A stretch of DNA of 47,221 nt from JAQUVS01 sp964389735 (lineage in GTDB: Bacteria > Bacillota_I > Bacilli_A > RF39 > UBA660), in contig CAYMEJ010000002.1 in assembly GCA_964389735.1 (NCBI GenBank), positions 1 through 47,221 on the forward strand, in the 5' to 3' direction. This document shows positions 23,924 through 32,787 of the stretch, in pieces. How positions within the stretch are numbered: the stretch's first letter is position 1; every line of letters starts with the position of its first letter. The position numbers and the translations under genes were made by a program. The notes under the pieces were generated by a model. The model saw only the letters and a program-made list of their open reading frames with translations. It had not been told where the DNA came from and did no database searches.

Positions 23924-25427
23924 AAAAATAATTGCATTTACCTTTCTAGCAATTATATTAAGTTTAGGATTAACATATATGTCAACAAAAGAAAAGAAAA
24001 TAGGAACACCAAAAGAAATTTATAGAGTATATCTAGAAGGAAAATCAATAGGATTAATAGAAGACAAAAAAGAATTAGAAGAATATATTGATAATAAGCA
24101 ATCAAATGTTAAAAGTAAGTATAATGTAAATAAAGTATATGCACCAAATGACTTAGATGTTGTAAAAGAATTAACTTATGATGAAAATATAACAACAGTA
24201 GAAGAAATATATTCAAAAATAAAAGAAATTAAAGGTATAGAATCTTTTACAGTAAATGGTTATAAAATATTAATAGAAGGATTAGACGAAGAAACAGAGC
24301 AAGGAAAAGTTGAAGGTACAGATACCATCATATATGTATTAAATAAAAACGTTTTTACTGATGCTTTAAAGAAAAACATATTAGCATTTGTTAATCCAAC
24401 AGAATATGAAAAGTTTATGAAAGATAATCAAGATAAAATATTGTCTGGTAAAGAAGGAAAATTAATAGAAGATGTATATGTACAAAATAAAATAACTATT
24501 ACTAAGGAAAACATTCCAACAGCAGTCAAAATATATATGACTACTGAAGAATTAAGTAAGTATTTATTATTTGGTACTACTGAAGAACAAGCAAAATATA
24601 CCGTAAAAGACGGAGATACAATAGAAGATGTATCATATAATAATAAAATATCAGCAGAAGAGTTTTTAATTGCAAACACTTCATTTACTTCTGCAGAAGA
24701 TTTACTATTTCCAGGACAAGAAGTAACTTTAGGAGTATTACAACCAAAATTTTCAGTAGTAGAAGAAGATCATATCGTATCCAAACAAACTGAAACAATA
24801 AATGTAAAATATGAGTATGATGATACACAATATTCAAGTTACGAAAAGGTAAAACAAGAAGGTGTAGCAGGAGTTAATTTAGTTACACAAAAAGTAAAAT
24901 ATATAAATGGTGAAGCAAAAGAATATGTTCCTATAGAAACAACAGTATTAACACCAGCAGTAGATAAGATTATAGTAAAAGGAACTAAACAATATTATCA
25001 AAATCCAGATATCAATGTAACAATTTCAGTAAATGGAAGTTGGGTATGGCCAACGAGAGCACCATATGGTATTACAAGTTCATTTGGATATCGTTGGGGT
25101 AGATTACACCAAGGTATTGATATTTCAGGACCAGTATATGGTTCACCAATTTATGCTGCAAATAATGGTGTAGTAGTTCAATCAGCATACGCAGGAACAA
25201 ATGGAAACTTCATTACAATTAAACATAGTAATGGATATTATACAATGTATGCACATTTAGCTAATAGATATGTAGGAGTTGGAACTACAGTTACAGCAGG
25301 ACAATTAATAGGAACAATGGGAAAATCAGGATTTGCAACGGGAGTTCATTTACACTTTGGAGCATATATAGGAATGCCTTATAGAAGTGGTAGTACTGTA
25401 TTTAATCCGCTAAAACTATATAGATGA
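23916..25427 (+). CDS. M23 metallopeptidase with LysM and G5 domains
   Basis: Predicted cell-wall hydrolase, exported and anchored by an N-terminal hydrophobic segment (residues about 5-23). A middle region of no recognised family is followed by a LysM segment near 225-275 (TVKDGDTIEDVS, ISAEEFLIANTS, LLFPGQEVTL), a G5-like domain (KQTETINVKYEYDDTQYSSY, TQKVKYINGEAKE) and a C-terminal M23 domain. The zinc motifs are intact: HQGIDIS and VHLHFGAY, so it should cut peptidoglycan cross-links. I start at the ATG 23916 with AAAGGTG upstream rather than GTG 23907. It overlaps dnaC by 8 bp and walJ by 4 bp, in the place where walRK and yycHI normally stand. Confidence 0.88.
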   Translation: MNKKIIAFTFLAIILSLGLTYMSTKEKKIGTPKEIYRVYLEGKSIGLIEDKKELEEYIDNKQSNVKSKYNVNKVYAPNDLDVVKELTYDENITTVEEIYSKIKEIKGIESFTVNGYKILIEGLDEETEQGKVEGTDTIIYVLNKNVFTDALKKNILAFVNPTEYEKFMKDNQDKILSGKEGKLIEDVYVQNKITITKENIPTAVKIYMTTEELSKYLLFGTTEEQAKYTVKDGDTIEDVSYNNKISAEEFLIANTSFTSAEDLLFPGQEVTLGVLQPKFSVVEEDHIVSKQTETINVKYEYDDTQYSSYEKVKQEGVAGVNLVTQKVKYINGEAKEYVPIETTVLTPAVDKIIVKGTKQYYQNPDINVTISVNGSWVWPTRAPYGITSSFGYRWGRLHQGIDISGPVYGSPIYAANNGVVVQSAYAGTNGNFITIKHSNGYYTMYAHLANRYVGVGTTVTAGQLIGTMGKSGFATGVHLHFGAYIGMPYRSGSTVFNPLKLYR

Positions 25428-26185
25428 AAATAAAAGTAATAGGAAGTGGTTCCAAAGGAAACTGCACAATCATTCAATCAAAGAATACAACATTAATGAT
25501 TGATGTAGGAATAAACTACCAAAGAATAGAAAAAGAGTTATCAAAAGAAAAAATAAGTGTAAATGAAATAGATGGAATATTAATAACTCATTCTCATAAC
25601 GATCATGTAAAAGGATTAAAAACATTTATTAGTAAGATAAATACAAAAATATATATACCAAGAGGCATGGTAAACGAAATAGCAAGTATAGTTTCAATAG
25701 ATAATATCGAAATAATAGAAGACCTGTTTTCAATTAGAGATATAAGTATTGAATTATTACATACATCACATGATACACCATGTTCTGTTGGATATATTTT
25801 AGAAAATAATAATAAATCAATCGTGTACATAACAGATACTGGATATTTAAATAAAAGAATACTAGATAAAATAAAAAATAAAACTATGTATTTTATCGAA
25901 AGCAATCATGATGAAAAAATGCTAATGGAAGGACCTTACCCAGAATTCTTAAAAAGAAGAGTTATAAGCGATGAAGGCCATCTATCAAATAATATTACTT
26001 CAAAATCCTTATTAAAAGTAATAGGTCCAGAAACAGTTTATATAATACTAGCACACATAAGTGAACATAATAACACTAAAGAATTAGCTTATTCAACTAC
26101 ATATAATTTATTAAAAGAAAATAATATAGATAAAAAAATATTAGTTGCAAATCAAGACGAATCTTTAGATTTAATAGAGGTATAA
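25424..26185 (+). CDS. walJ: WalJ/YycJ metallo-beta-lactamase-fold protein
   Basis: Metal-dependent nuclease-like protein, linked in other Firmicutes to the WalRK wall regulon and DNA replication. MKIKVIGSGSKGNCTIIQ is the usual start. The signature THSHNDHVKGL gives four metal ligands, with further His in LHTSHDTPCSVGY, an Asp in YITDTGYL, and ILAHISEHNN toward the end. 253 residues is average. ATGA overlap with the M23 gene upstream and a 1-bp gap to rlmH downstream make one operon. Confidence 0.93.
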   Translation: MKIKVIGSGSKGNCTIIQSKNTTLMIDVGINYQRIEKELSKEKISVNEIDGILITHSHNDHVKGLKTFISKINTKIYIPRGMVNEIASIVSIDNIEIIEDLFSIRDISIELLHTSHDTPCSVGYILENNNKSIVYITDTGYLNKRILDKIKNKTMYFIESNHDEKMLMEGPYPEFLKRRVISDEGHLSNNITSKSLLKVIGPETVYIILAHISEHNNTKELAYSTTYNLLKENNIDKKILVANQDESLDLIEV

Positions 26186-26186
26186 T

Positions 26187-26642
26187 ATGATAAAAATATT
26201 ATGTGTAGGAAAATTAAAAGAAAAATATTTTGAAGAAGCAACAAAAGAATATTTAAAAAGATTGTCTAAATATACCCAAGTAGAAGTATTAGAAATACCC
26301 GATGAAAAAATAGATGATCCAATAGTAGCTTTAAAAAAAGAAAAAGAAAAAATATTAAAATATATTTCTGAAAAAGATTATATAATAACGTTAGAAATAG
26401 AAGGAAAAGAAATTACATCAGTAGATTTATCTAATAAAATAGATAATATTTTGATGAGTAATAGCAATATTACATTTATAATTGGAGGTTCATTTGGATT
26501 AGCAAATGAAATAAAAGAAAAATCAAATTATAAGTTATCATTTTCTAAAATGACATTTCCACACCAATTATTTAGAATAATGTTATTAGAACAAATATAT
26601 AGATCATATAAAATATTGAATAACGAAAGATATCATAAGTAA
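26187..26642 (+). CDS. rlmH: 23S rRNA pseudouridine1915 methyltransferase RlmH
   Basis: SPOUT-fold methyltransferase modifying N3 of pseudouridine 1915 on the ribosome. The 151 residues carry VGKLKEKYFEEATKEYLKRLSKY at the start, FIIGGSFGLANEIK in the knot and FSKMTFPHQLFRIMLLEQIYRSYKIL near the end, finishing YHK as in the family. In Bacilli it normally closes the walRKHIJ-htrA block; here it follows walJ directly. Confidence 0.96.
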   Translation: MIKILCVGKLKEKYFEEATKEYLKRLSKYTQVEVLEIPDEKIDDPIVALKKEKEKILKYISEKDYIITLEIEGKEITSVDLSNKIDNILMSNSNITFIIGGSFGLANEIKEKSNYKLSFSKMTFPHQLFRIMLLEQIYRSYKILNNERYHK

Positions 26643-26655
26643 TGATATCTTTTTT
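26628..26655 (+). terminator. terminator after rlmH
   Basis: AGATATCAT (26628-26636) pairs with ATGATATCT (26642-26650), then T residues. The stop codon of rlmH is in the hairpin. Confidence 0.8.
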
Positions 26656-26702
26656 CGACACAAAAATATGACCAATAAAAGTATTATTAAATTGGTGATA
26701 CT

Positions 26703-28001
26703 ATGAAAATAATTAATTCAATACTTTGGTCAATATCAATAATAATGCTCTTAGGCGGAGGATTATACTATACTTTTAAATTAAAATTTCTACAATTCAG
26801 AATAATTGAAATGTTTAAAAACTTTAAAACAAAGGAAAAAACAATTATTTCTCCATTTAAAAGTTTGACAATGGCACTATCTGCAAGAATAGGAGTTGGA
26901 AGCTTAGCAGGAATAGCACTAGCAATATATGTAGGAGGAGTAGGAACAATATTTTGGATATGGGTAAGTGCAATTATTACATCAATAAATGTATTTGCGG
27001 AAAGTTGTTTAGGAACAATATATAAAGAAAAAGATAAAGATATTTGTAAAGGAGGACCATCGTTTTATATAGATAAAGGTCTAGGAAATAAAAAATTGGC
27101 CAAGATATATGCCATAATAATAGTACTAGCATATATATTTGGATTTATTAGTATACAAGCAAATACCATATCTACATCACTTTACTCCTATATTGAACTA
27201 CCAAAAATAATAACAGGCGTTATTATAGCAATAGTAACAGCAATTATCATATTTAAAGGAGTTAAACAAATAGCAAATGTAAGTGCAACATTAGTACCAA
27301 TTATGGGAATAATATATATTTTAATGAGTTTATATATAATAATAAAAAACTATATGTTAATTCCAGATATAATAATAGAAATATTTTTATCAGCTTTCAA
27401 TTATAAAGCTTTAGGAGCAGGTATATTTTCATCAATGTTAATAGGAATTCAAAGAGGAGTATTTTCCACAGAAGCAGGAATAGGAAGTGGCGCTATAGCA
27501 TCATCTACAGTAAATACAAATAATGCAGTAGGGCAAGGATTAATACAAATATTAGGAATCCATTTCACTACATTTGTAATTTGTACTTCAACCGCGTTAA
27601 TAATATTAACATCTAATTATCAACAAATGTCCTTTGACACATTAAATGGTATAGAAATAACTCAATATGCATTAAAATATCATTTAGGTGATTTAGGCAT
27701 AATAATTTTAATATTTTCAATAATATCATTTGCATATTCAACAATAATAGCAGGATACTATTATGGAGAAAATAGTCTAAAATATTTAAAAGAAAATATT
27801 ACAAAAACAAAACTCAATATTTTTAAAATAATAGTAATTATATTAATAATAATTGGAAGTATAATTAATCCTTCAATAATATGGAATTTAGTAGATATAG
27901 CAGTAGGAATCATGGCAATAATTAATATGTATGCAATATTTGAATTAAAAAAAGTAGTAATAGAAGAATATAATTATTATAGAAAAAGAAAATATATGTG
28001 A
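26703..28001 (+). CDS. alanine or glycine:cation symporter (AGCS family)
   Basis: Secondary transporter that takes up alanine or glycine with sodium or protons. The 432 residues contain about ten or eleven membrane segments. Family motifs include ARIGVGSLAGIALAIYVGGVGTIFWIWVSA, CKGGPSFYID and FSTEAGIGSGAIASSTVNT, close to the signature with GxGS and P-x-x-QG-L. The N-terminus starts with a short Trp-containing helix as usual. It stands alone after a terminator, with a GGTGAT ribosome site, 21 bp before ung. Substrate preference not determined. Confidence 0.9.
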   Translation: MKIINSILWSISIIMLLGGGLYYTFKLKFLQFRIIEMFKNFKTKEKTIISPFKSLTMALSARIGVGSLAGIALAIYVGGVGTIFWIWVSAIITSINVFAESCLGTIYKEKDKDICKGGPSFYIDKGLGNKKLAKIYAIIIVLAYIFGFISIQANTISTSLYSYIELPKIITGVIIAIVTAIIIFKGVKQIANVSATLVPIMGIIYILMSLYIIIKNYMLIPDIIIEIFLSAFNYKALGAGIFSSMLIGIQRGVFSTEAGIGSGAIASSTVNTNNAVGQGLIQILGIHFTTFVICTSTALIILTSNYQQMSFDTLNGIEITQYALKYHLGDLGIIILIFSIISFAYSTIIAGYYYGENSLKYLKENITKTKLNIFKIIVIILIIIGSIINPSIIWNLVDIAVGIMAIINMYAIFELKKVVIEEYNYYRKRKYM

Positions 28002-28022
28002 TAAAATTAAGTTGGTGGTAAA

Positions 28023-28673
28023 ATGATAAATAAAGAATGGGACAATATATTAAAAGAAGAATTTACAAAGGAATACTTTAAAAAATTAGGAATATTTGTT
28101 AAAACAGAGTATTCAAAATATACTATATATCCAGAATATAAAAACATATTTAATGCCCTTAGATATACGGATTATAATGAAGTAAAAGTAGTAATATTAG
28201 GACAAGATCCATATCATGGAATAAATGAAGCTCATGGATTATCTTTTTCTGTTAGAGAAGGAACTAATATGCCACCATCATTAAGAAATATATATAAAGA
28301 ATTATATAATGATTTAAATATTAAACGAACAACAACAGATTTAACAGATTGGGCACAACAAGGGGTATTACTATTAAACTCAATATTAACAGTAAAAAAG
28401 GATATACCATTATCACATAAAGATAAAGGTTGGGAAATATTTACAGATAGAATAATTCAATCATTAGGAGAAAGACAAAAACCAATGGTATTTATATTAT
28501 GGGGTAGTTATGCAAGAAGCAAAAAGGCTTTAATAACAAATAAAAATCACTTAATAATAGAAAATGTTCATCCATCTCCTTTATCAGCATCAAGAGGATT
28601 CTTTGGTAGTAGACCATTCTCAAAAACTAATAAATTCTTAGTAGCAAATAAACAAGAACCAATAAAATGGTAA
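28023..28673 (+). CDS. ung: uracil-DNA glycosylase
   Basis: Removes uracil from DNA in base excision repair. The water-activating motif GQDPYHG is at residues about 60-66, and the leucine-loop motif HPSPLSA with SRGFFGSRPFSKTN is near residues 180-200. Family 1 UNG length (216 residues). A GGTGGT site lies before the ATG. Downstream is a bidirectional terminator shared with lemA. It shares a probable transcript with the symporter only by proximity. Confidence 0.97.
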   Translation: MINKEWDNILKEEFTKEYFKKLGIFVKTEYSKYTIYPEYKNIFNALRYTDYNEVKVVILGQDPYHGINEAHGLSFSVREGTNMPPSLRNIYKELYNDLNIKRTTTDLTDWAQQGVLLLNSILTVKKDIPLSHKDKGWEIFTDRIIQSLGERQKPMVFILWGSYARSKKALITNKNHLIIENVHPSPLSASRGFFGSRPFSKTNKFLVANKQEPIKW

Positions 28674-28678
28674 AAAAA

Positions 28679-28708
28679 AGAATTCAATTTGATTGAATTC
28701 TATTTTTC
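28679..28708. terminator. bidirectional terminator between ung and lemA
   Basis: AGAATTCAAT (28679-28688) pairs with ATTGAATTCT (28692-28701). Rightward it is followed by T-rich sequence, and leftward by eight A on the plus strand (a T run for the minus transcript). It serves convergent ung and lemA. Confidence 0.8.
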
Positions 28709-29251
28709 TTTCATTATCTCAAATAATTCTTCTTTAACTTCTGAATATAAAGTTTTATCTTTATATTTAGAAATATTACCAATAATATTTGATGGGAATC
28801 TGTTTATTAAATCATTATATAATTTAGCATTCTTATTATAATACTTTATACTTGCAAATAAATCATTTTCTACATCAGTCATTTCAAATCTAATTTTAGA
28901 AAGTTTATCTAATTCAGATAAATCTTTGTTTAATTCAATAAGTTCAGTAAATTCTTTTTTAAGAGTATTTAAATTATCATTTAATTCAAAATTATTAACT
29001 TTTGTTTGTTGTAACTTAAACACATCATTAAGAATATTAGAATCTTTATATTTTTTTTGACTCTCTTTAATAATAGGAATAGACCTTTTAAATAATTCTA
29101 ATCTCTTCTCTAACAAAATTTCAATATTATTTTCAGCTTCATCCATTTTTAATATTAAAAATTGATATTTATCTCTCTTAGTTAAATAAATAAAAACACT
29201 TAAAGAAATAATTGTAATTAAAATAATAACTATAATAGCAAATAAATTCAA
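28700..29251 (-). CDS. lemA: LemA family membrane protein
   Basis: LemA proteins have an N-terminal membrane anchor with a coiled helical bundle outside; in other bacteria they accompany surface or stress proteins, with no settled activity. The 183 residues begin with a hydrophobic segment (residues 3-23), followed by ENNIEILLEKRLELF (the pattern xRxxLIPN is only partly kept), long Lys/Glu/Asn-rich helices and the conserved NDLFASIKYYNKNAKLYNDLINRFPSNIIG, ending near residue 165. The start is TTG at 29251, with GAGGTG 7 nt upstream, since no ATG fits. Leftward, against replication. It has a strong promoter. Confidence 0.75.
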   Translation of the reverse strand: MNLFAIIVIILITIISLSVFIYLTKRDKYQFLILKMDEAENNIEILLEKRLELFKRSIPIIKESQKKYKDSNILNDVFKLQQTKVNNFELNDNLNTLKKEFTELIELNKDLSELDKLSKIRFEMTDVENDLFASIKYYNKNAKLYNDLINRFPSNIIGNISKYKDKTLYSEVKEELFEIMKEK

Positions 29252-29276
29252 TTAACAACACCTCGTATTCAACTAA

Positions 29277-29305
29277 ATTATACCAAAATAATTATAATCT
29301 TACAA
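29277..29305 (-). promoter_or_regulatory. lemA promoter
   Basis: On the minus strand, TTGTAA (29305-29300) and TATAAT (29282-29277) with a 17-bp spacer. It lies back to back with the pta promoter. Confidence 0.75.
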
Positions 29306-29335
29306 TAATCTTATATTTAATTATTTAAATAATAA

Positions 29336-29344
29336 TGATATAAT
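29336..29344 (+). promoter_or_regulatory. extended -10 promoter of pta
   Basis: TGATATAAT, 22 bp before the start; the -35 is weak. Confidence 0.5.
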
Positions 29345-29365
29345 TTAAAAGAGAGGATGATAATA

Positions 29366-30358
29366 ATGAGTTTTATAAATAAAATAATAGAAAGAGCAAA
29401 ATTAAATAAAAAAACAATAGTATTACCAGAAACAATGGATAGAAGAGTATTAGAAGCAGCAGACATAATTTTAAAAGAAGAAATAGCAAATATAATTCTT
29501 ATAGGTACAAAAGAAGAAATAGATAAAAATAGCAACGGATTAGATCTAACAAAAGCTACAATAATAGATCCTAATACATCATCATATACAGAAGAATATA
29601 TTGAAGAATTATATAATTTAAGAAAAGAAAAAGGTATGACTATAGAAGAAGCAAAAAGATTATTATTTGAAGATTACATGTATTATGCATGTATGTTGGT
29701 AAAAATGAATAAAGCAGATGGTATAGTATCAGGAGCATGCCATTCAACAGCTAATACTTTGAGACCATCATTACAAATAATAAAAAAAAAACCAAATTCA
29801 TTATTGGTATCAGCATTCTTTTTAATGATAGTACCTAATACTTCATATGGAGAAGAAGGAATATTTATATTTGGAGATTCAGGATTAGAACAAAATCCAA
29901 ATCCAGAAAAACTAGCAGCCATAGCAAATTCATCAGCAGAAAGTTTTAAGCTGTTAGTAGAAAAAGAACCATTAGTTGCAATGCTTTCTCATTCGACTAA
30001 AGGTAGTGCAAAACATCCTGACGTAGATAAAATAGTAGAAGCAACTAAAATAGCAAAAGAAAAATATCCTGAATATGAAATAGACGGAGAATTACAATTA
30101 GATGCAGCAATAGTACCAACAGTTGCAGCATCAAAGGCACCTAACAGTAAAGTTGCAGGTAAAGCAAATGTATTAATATTTCCAGATTTAGATGCAGGAA
30201 ATATAGGATATAAATTAGTTCAAAGATTAGCAAACGCAGAGGCATATGGTCCAATATGCCAAGGAATAGCAAAACCAATTAATGACTTATCAAGAGGATG
30301 CACAACAGAAGACATAGTAGGAGTAGTTGCAATTACTTGTGTCCAAGCTCAAAATTAA
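29366..30358 (+). CDS. pta: phosphate acetyltransferase
   Basis: Interconverts acetyl-CoA and acetyl phosphate in the acetate pathway; the acetate kinase gene is not in the window. The 330 residues match the short class I Pta. FINKIIERAKLNKKTIVLPE starts the protein, ADGIVSGACHSTANTLRPSLQII is the family signature, and FGDSGLEQNPNPEKLAAIANSSA and MLSHSTKGSAKHPDVDKI follow, with LIFPDLDAGNIGYKLVQRLANAEAYGP at the end. I choose the ATG at 29366 because GAGAGG overlaps the one at 29357. Its stop overlaps the PBP stop tail to tail by 4 bp, with no terminator between. Confidence 0.95.
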   Translation: MSFINKIIERAKLNKKTIVLPETMDRRVLEAADIILKEEIANIILIGTKEEIDKNSNGLDLTKATIIDPNTSSYTEEYIEELYNLRKEKGMTIEEAKRLLFEDYMYYACMLVKMNKADGIVSGACHSTANTLRPSLQIIKKKPNSLLVSAFFLMIVPNTSYGEEGIFIFGDSGLEQNPNPEKLAAIANSSAESFKLLVEKEPLVAMLSHSTKGSAKHPDVDKIVEATKIAKEKYPEYEIDGELQLDAAIVPTVAASKAPNSKVAGKANVLIFPDLDAGNIGYKLVQRLANAEAYGPICQGIAKPINDLSRGCTTEDIVGVVAITCVQAQN

Positions 30359-32313
30359 TTCTTTTTAACTATCTCATCAAAAACAGGATCATCATTTGAA
30401 GGTTCAGTACCCTTAATATAGTACAGAATCTTCTTTTTTTTGTCATTTTCAGTAGCTGGTTTTCCATTAATTGGATTTACAAGTACTCCAACAACATTAT
30501 TTGGTATATCGTACCATTTATCTTCAGTATCCTTTAAATACTGTTCCATAGTATCAGCCCAAATATTTCTAGAATACTTATAATCTGATACTTTAATATC
30601 TTTATTATCATCATATCCAATCCAAACAGCAGTAACCAAATCCTTATTATAACCAATTGACCAGTGATCTGTATTAGTAGTACCAGATTTCAATGATAAT
30701 CTATGTTTTAATTTCCCAGCTATACCAAGAGCAGTAGGATAATTATAATCAATAAAGTTTGCATCATAAGTAGTAGTAAGAAGATTATTTAAAATGAAAG
30801 TTAAACTTTTATTTAAAACAAGTTCTTTTTTTTCTTTTCTTTCATAAATAACATTACCATTTATATCTACAACTTTAGATATTAAATATGGCTCAACCTT
30901 ATAACCTTCATTTGCAAAAGCAGCATATGCAGAAGCCATATTCATAATATTAATACTAGCAGTACCAAGAGCTAAAGATGGTACAGCATCCATTTTAGCA
31001 TTAATACCAACTCTTTTACTCATATTAATTAATGCCTCTTCCCCTAAAAACATATGAGTTTTTACTGCATATATATTATCAGAATAAGATATTGCAGTAG
31101 CAAGAGAAATAGGCTTATTCCCATAAGTATTTCCATAATTCTGAGGTGAATAAGTTTTATTATTTGAGAATGTAAAAGTAGTCTCTTCACTAGTAAAAGT
31201 AGTACTAGAAGTAAATCCATTTTCTAAAGCAGCATAATAAAGAAAAGGTTTCATAGTTGAACCAACTTGCCTTTCAGATTGATAAGCTCGATTATATTGT
31301 GATTTAGTATAATCTTTACCGCCTACTAAAGCAATAATTTTACCATTATTAGAATCAAGCATAACACTTGAAACTTGAATATCATTAGAACTTCCACTCA
31401 TGTTTTTTTTAATACTATCATTAAGTATATTTTGTGCATTAATATCTAAATTAGTATATATTTTTAATCCACCAGTTTCTAAATAAGAAGAAGGAATATC
31501 TTTAATAGTTTTTAATTCTCTTATAACAGCATCTTGATAATACATAACATTAGCTAAATTATCATTTTCTTTAGAACCATTAAGAATAAGTTCTTGATTA
31601 ACAGCATCAGTATATTCCTTTTCATTTATAATACCTTTATTTTTTAAATTACTTAATATGTGAATCTGTCTACTTTTTGCAAGTTCATAATTAACAAAAG
31701 GCGAATAATATGAAGGTGATTTAGGTATACCAGTAAGCATAGCAGCTTCTCCCAAAGTTAAATCTTTAGCAGATTTATTAAAATAGTAATTAGAAGCATT
31801 TTCTATACCATACATACCATGACCATAATTAATGGTATTTAAATATCCTTCTAATATTTCATCTTTATTGTAATGAGTTTCTAATCTAATAGTTAACCAC
31901 ATTTCATTTAATTTTCTTGCCCAAGTTTTATCAAAATCTAAAAATAAATTTCTAGCATATTGTTGGGAAATTGTAGAGGCACCTTCTTTTTTTGATTTAG
32001 AAACAATGTTTTTATACATCGCTTTAACAATCCTTAAAGGATCAAATCCCTTATGCTTATAAAAATTTTTATCTTCAGTAATTAATGTAGTAGTAATAAG
32101 ATTCTGAGATATTTGATCTAAAGAAATCCATTCATTTGAACCACTACCTTGAAAAAATAAGTCATTATTATTATCATACATTAAAAATGCATTAGCACTC
32201 TTAATTTCAAGTTTAGGAGTAATTGAAGCATATACATATAAACCAATAATTAAAAATAGTAAACCAAATAAACAAATAGAAATAAACTTACAAAATTTTT
32301 TTAATTTTTTCAT
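30355..32313 (-). CDS. class A penicillin-binding protein (PBP1A-like)
   Basis: Bifunctional wall synthase with an N-terminal anchor (residues about 8-29). The glycosyltransferase domain has ITEDKNFYKHKGFDPL, GASTISQQYARNLFLD, RKLNEMWLTIRLE and ILEGYLNTINYGHGMYGIENAS. The transpeptidase domain carries STMKPF (SxxK), SDN and KSGTT, so both active sites look intact. The 652 residues are short for PBP1 and end soon after the transpeptidase domain. Rightmost of the two leftward genes right of the origin. No terminator before pta was seen; transcripts would run into pta antisense. Confidence 0.95.
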   Translation of the reverse strand: MKKLKKFCKFISICLFGLLFLIIGLYVYASITPKLEIKSANAFLMYDNNNDLFFQGSGSNEWISLDQISQNLITTTLITEDKNFYKHKGFDPLRIVKAMYKNIVSKSKKEGASTISQQYARNLFLDFDKTWARKLNEMWLTIRLETHYNKDEILEGYLNTINYGHGMYGIENASNYYFNKSAKDLTLGEAAMLTGIPKSPSYYSPFVNYELAKSRQIHILSNLKNKGIINEKEYTDAVNQELILNGSKENDNLANVMYYQDAVIRELKTIKDIPSSYLETGGLKIYTNLDINAQNILNDSIKKNMSGSSNDIQVSSVMLDSNNGKIIALVGGKDYTKSQYNRAYQSERQVGSTMKPFLYYAALENGFTSSTTFTSEETTFTFSNNKTYSPQNYGNTYGNKPISLATAISYSDNIYAVKTHMFLGEEALINMSKRVGINAKMDAVPSLALGTASINIMNMASAYAAFANEGYKVEPYLISKVVDINGNVIYERKEKKELVLNKSLTFILNNLLTTTYDANFIDYNYPTALGIAGKLKHRLSLKSGTTNTDHWSIGYNKDLVTAVWIGYDDNKDIKVSDYKYSRNIWADTMEQYLKDTEDKWYDIPNNVVGVLVNPINGKPATENDKKKKILYYIKGTEPSNDDPVFDEIVKKN

Positions 32314-32383
32314 AATAATTACTCCAATCCATTTTTAGTATGAAAAAAAAACACTAAAATATGTATCAAAATAATAAGCTTTA

Positions 32384-32392
32384 TGTTATAAT
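32384..32392 (+). promoter_or_regulatory. extended -10 promoter of ywiB-argS
   Basis: TGTTATAAT, about 30 bp before the TTG start at 32423; weak -35 TATCAA at 17 bp. Confidence 0.45.
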
Positions 32393-32422
32393 CCTAATTA
32401 GATTTTAAATGGAGGGATAATA

Positions 32423-32776
32423 TTGAAAAAAATCAATATAAAAACAATATTAACAACTTCAGAGAATAAAATTATACATGATGTTATATGTGCATTTTAT
32501 GAATCAAAAAACAAATATATATATTATGAACCAACAGAAGAAAAAACGAAAGTTATATTGGATTTAAATAACAATGAATTGATTAGAGAAAATTCTGATA
32601 TGTATATGAAATATAATTTTGATTTAAAAAATGAAACAAATAATATATTATTTATTAAAAGTATAAATAAAGAAATAAACATAAAGATAAAAACAAAAAA
32701 CATTAATTCAATAAATAATATAAAAATAGAATATTACATAGAAAAAGATTTATTTATTTATGAAATAATAAAATAG
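32423..32776 (+). CDS. YwiB-like DUF1934 protein
   Basis: A 117-residue protein upstream of argS, as ywiB is in B. subtilis. Its strand-rich pattern, with KYIYYEPTEEKTKVILDLNNNELI in the first half and INNIKIEYYIEKDLFIYEI at the end, fits the calycin-like DUF1934 family, but the match is by position and pattern only. It starts with TTG, since GGAGGG lies 6 nt before it and no ATG fits. It ends 11 bp before argS, so they are probably co-transcribed. No biochemical role known to me. Confidence 0.6.
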   Translation: MKKINIKTILTTSENKIIHDVICAFYESKNKYIYYEPTEEKTKVILDLNNNELIRENSDMYMKYNFDLKNETNNILFIKSINKEINIKIKTKNINSINNIKIEYYIEKDLFIYEIIK

Positions 32777-32787
32777 AGGTGATAATA

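Noticed and set aside
32314..32422. T-box or riboswitch before ywiB-argS
   Set aside because: The 109-bp gap has only a short leader before the start codon and no specifier or antiterminator structure.
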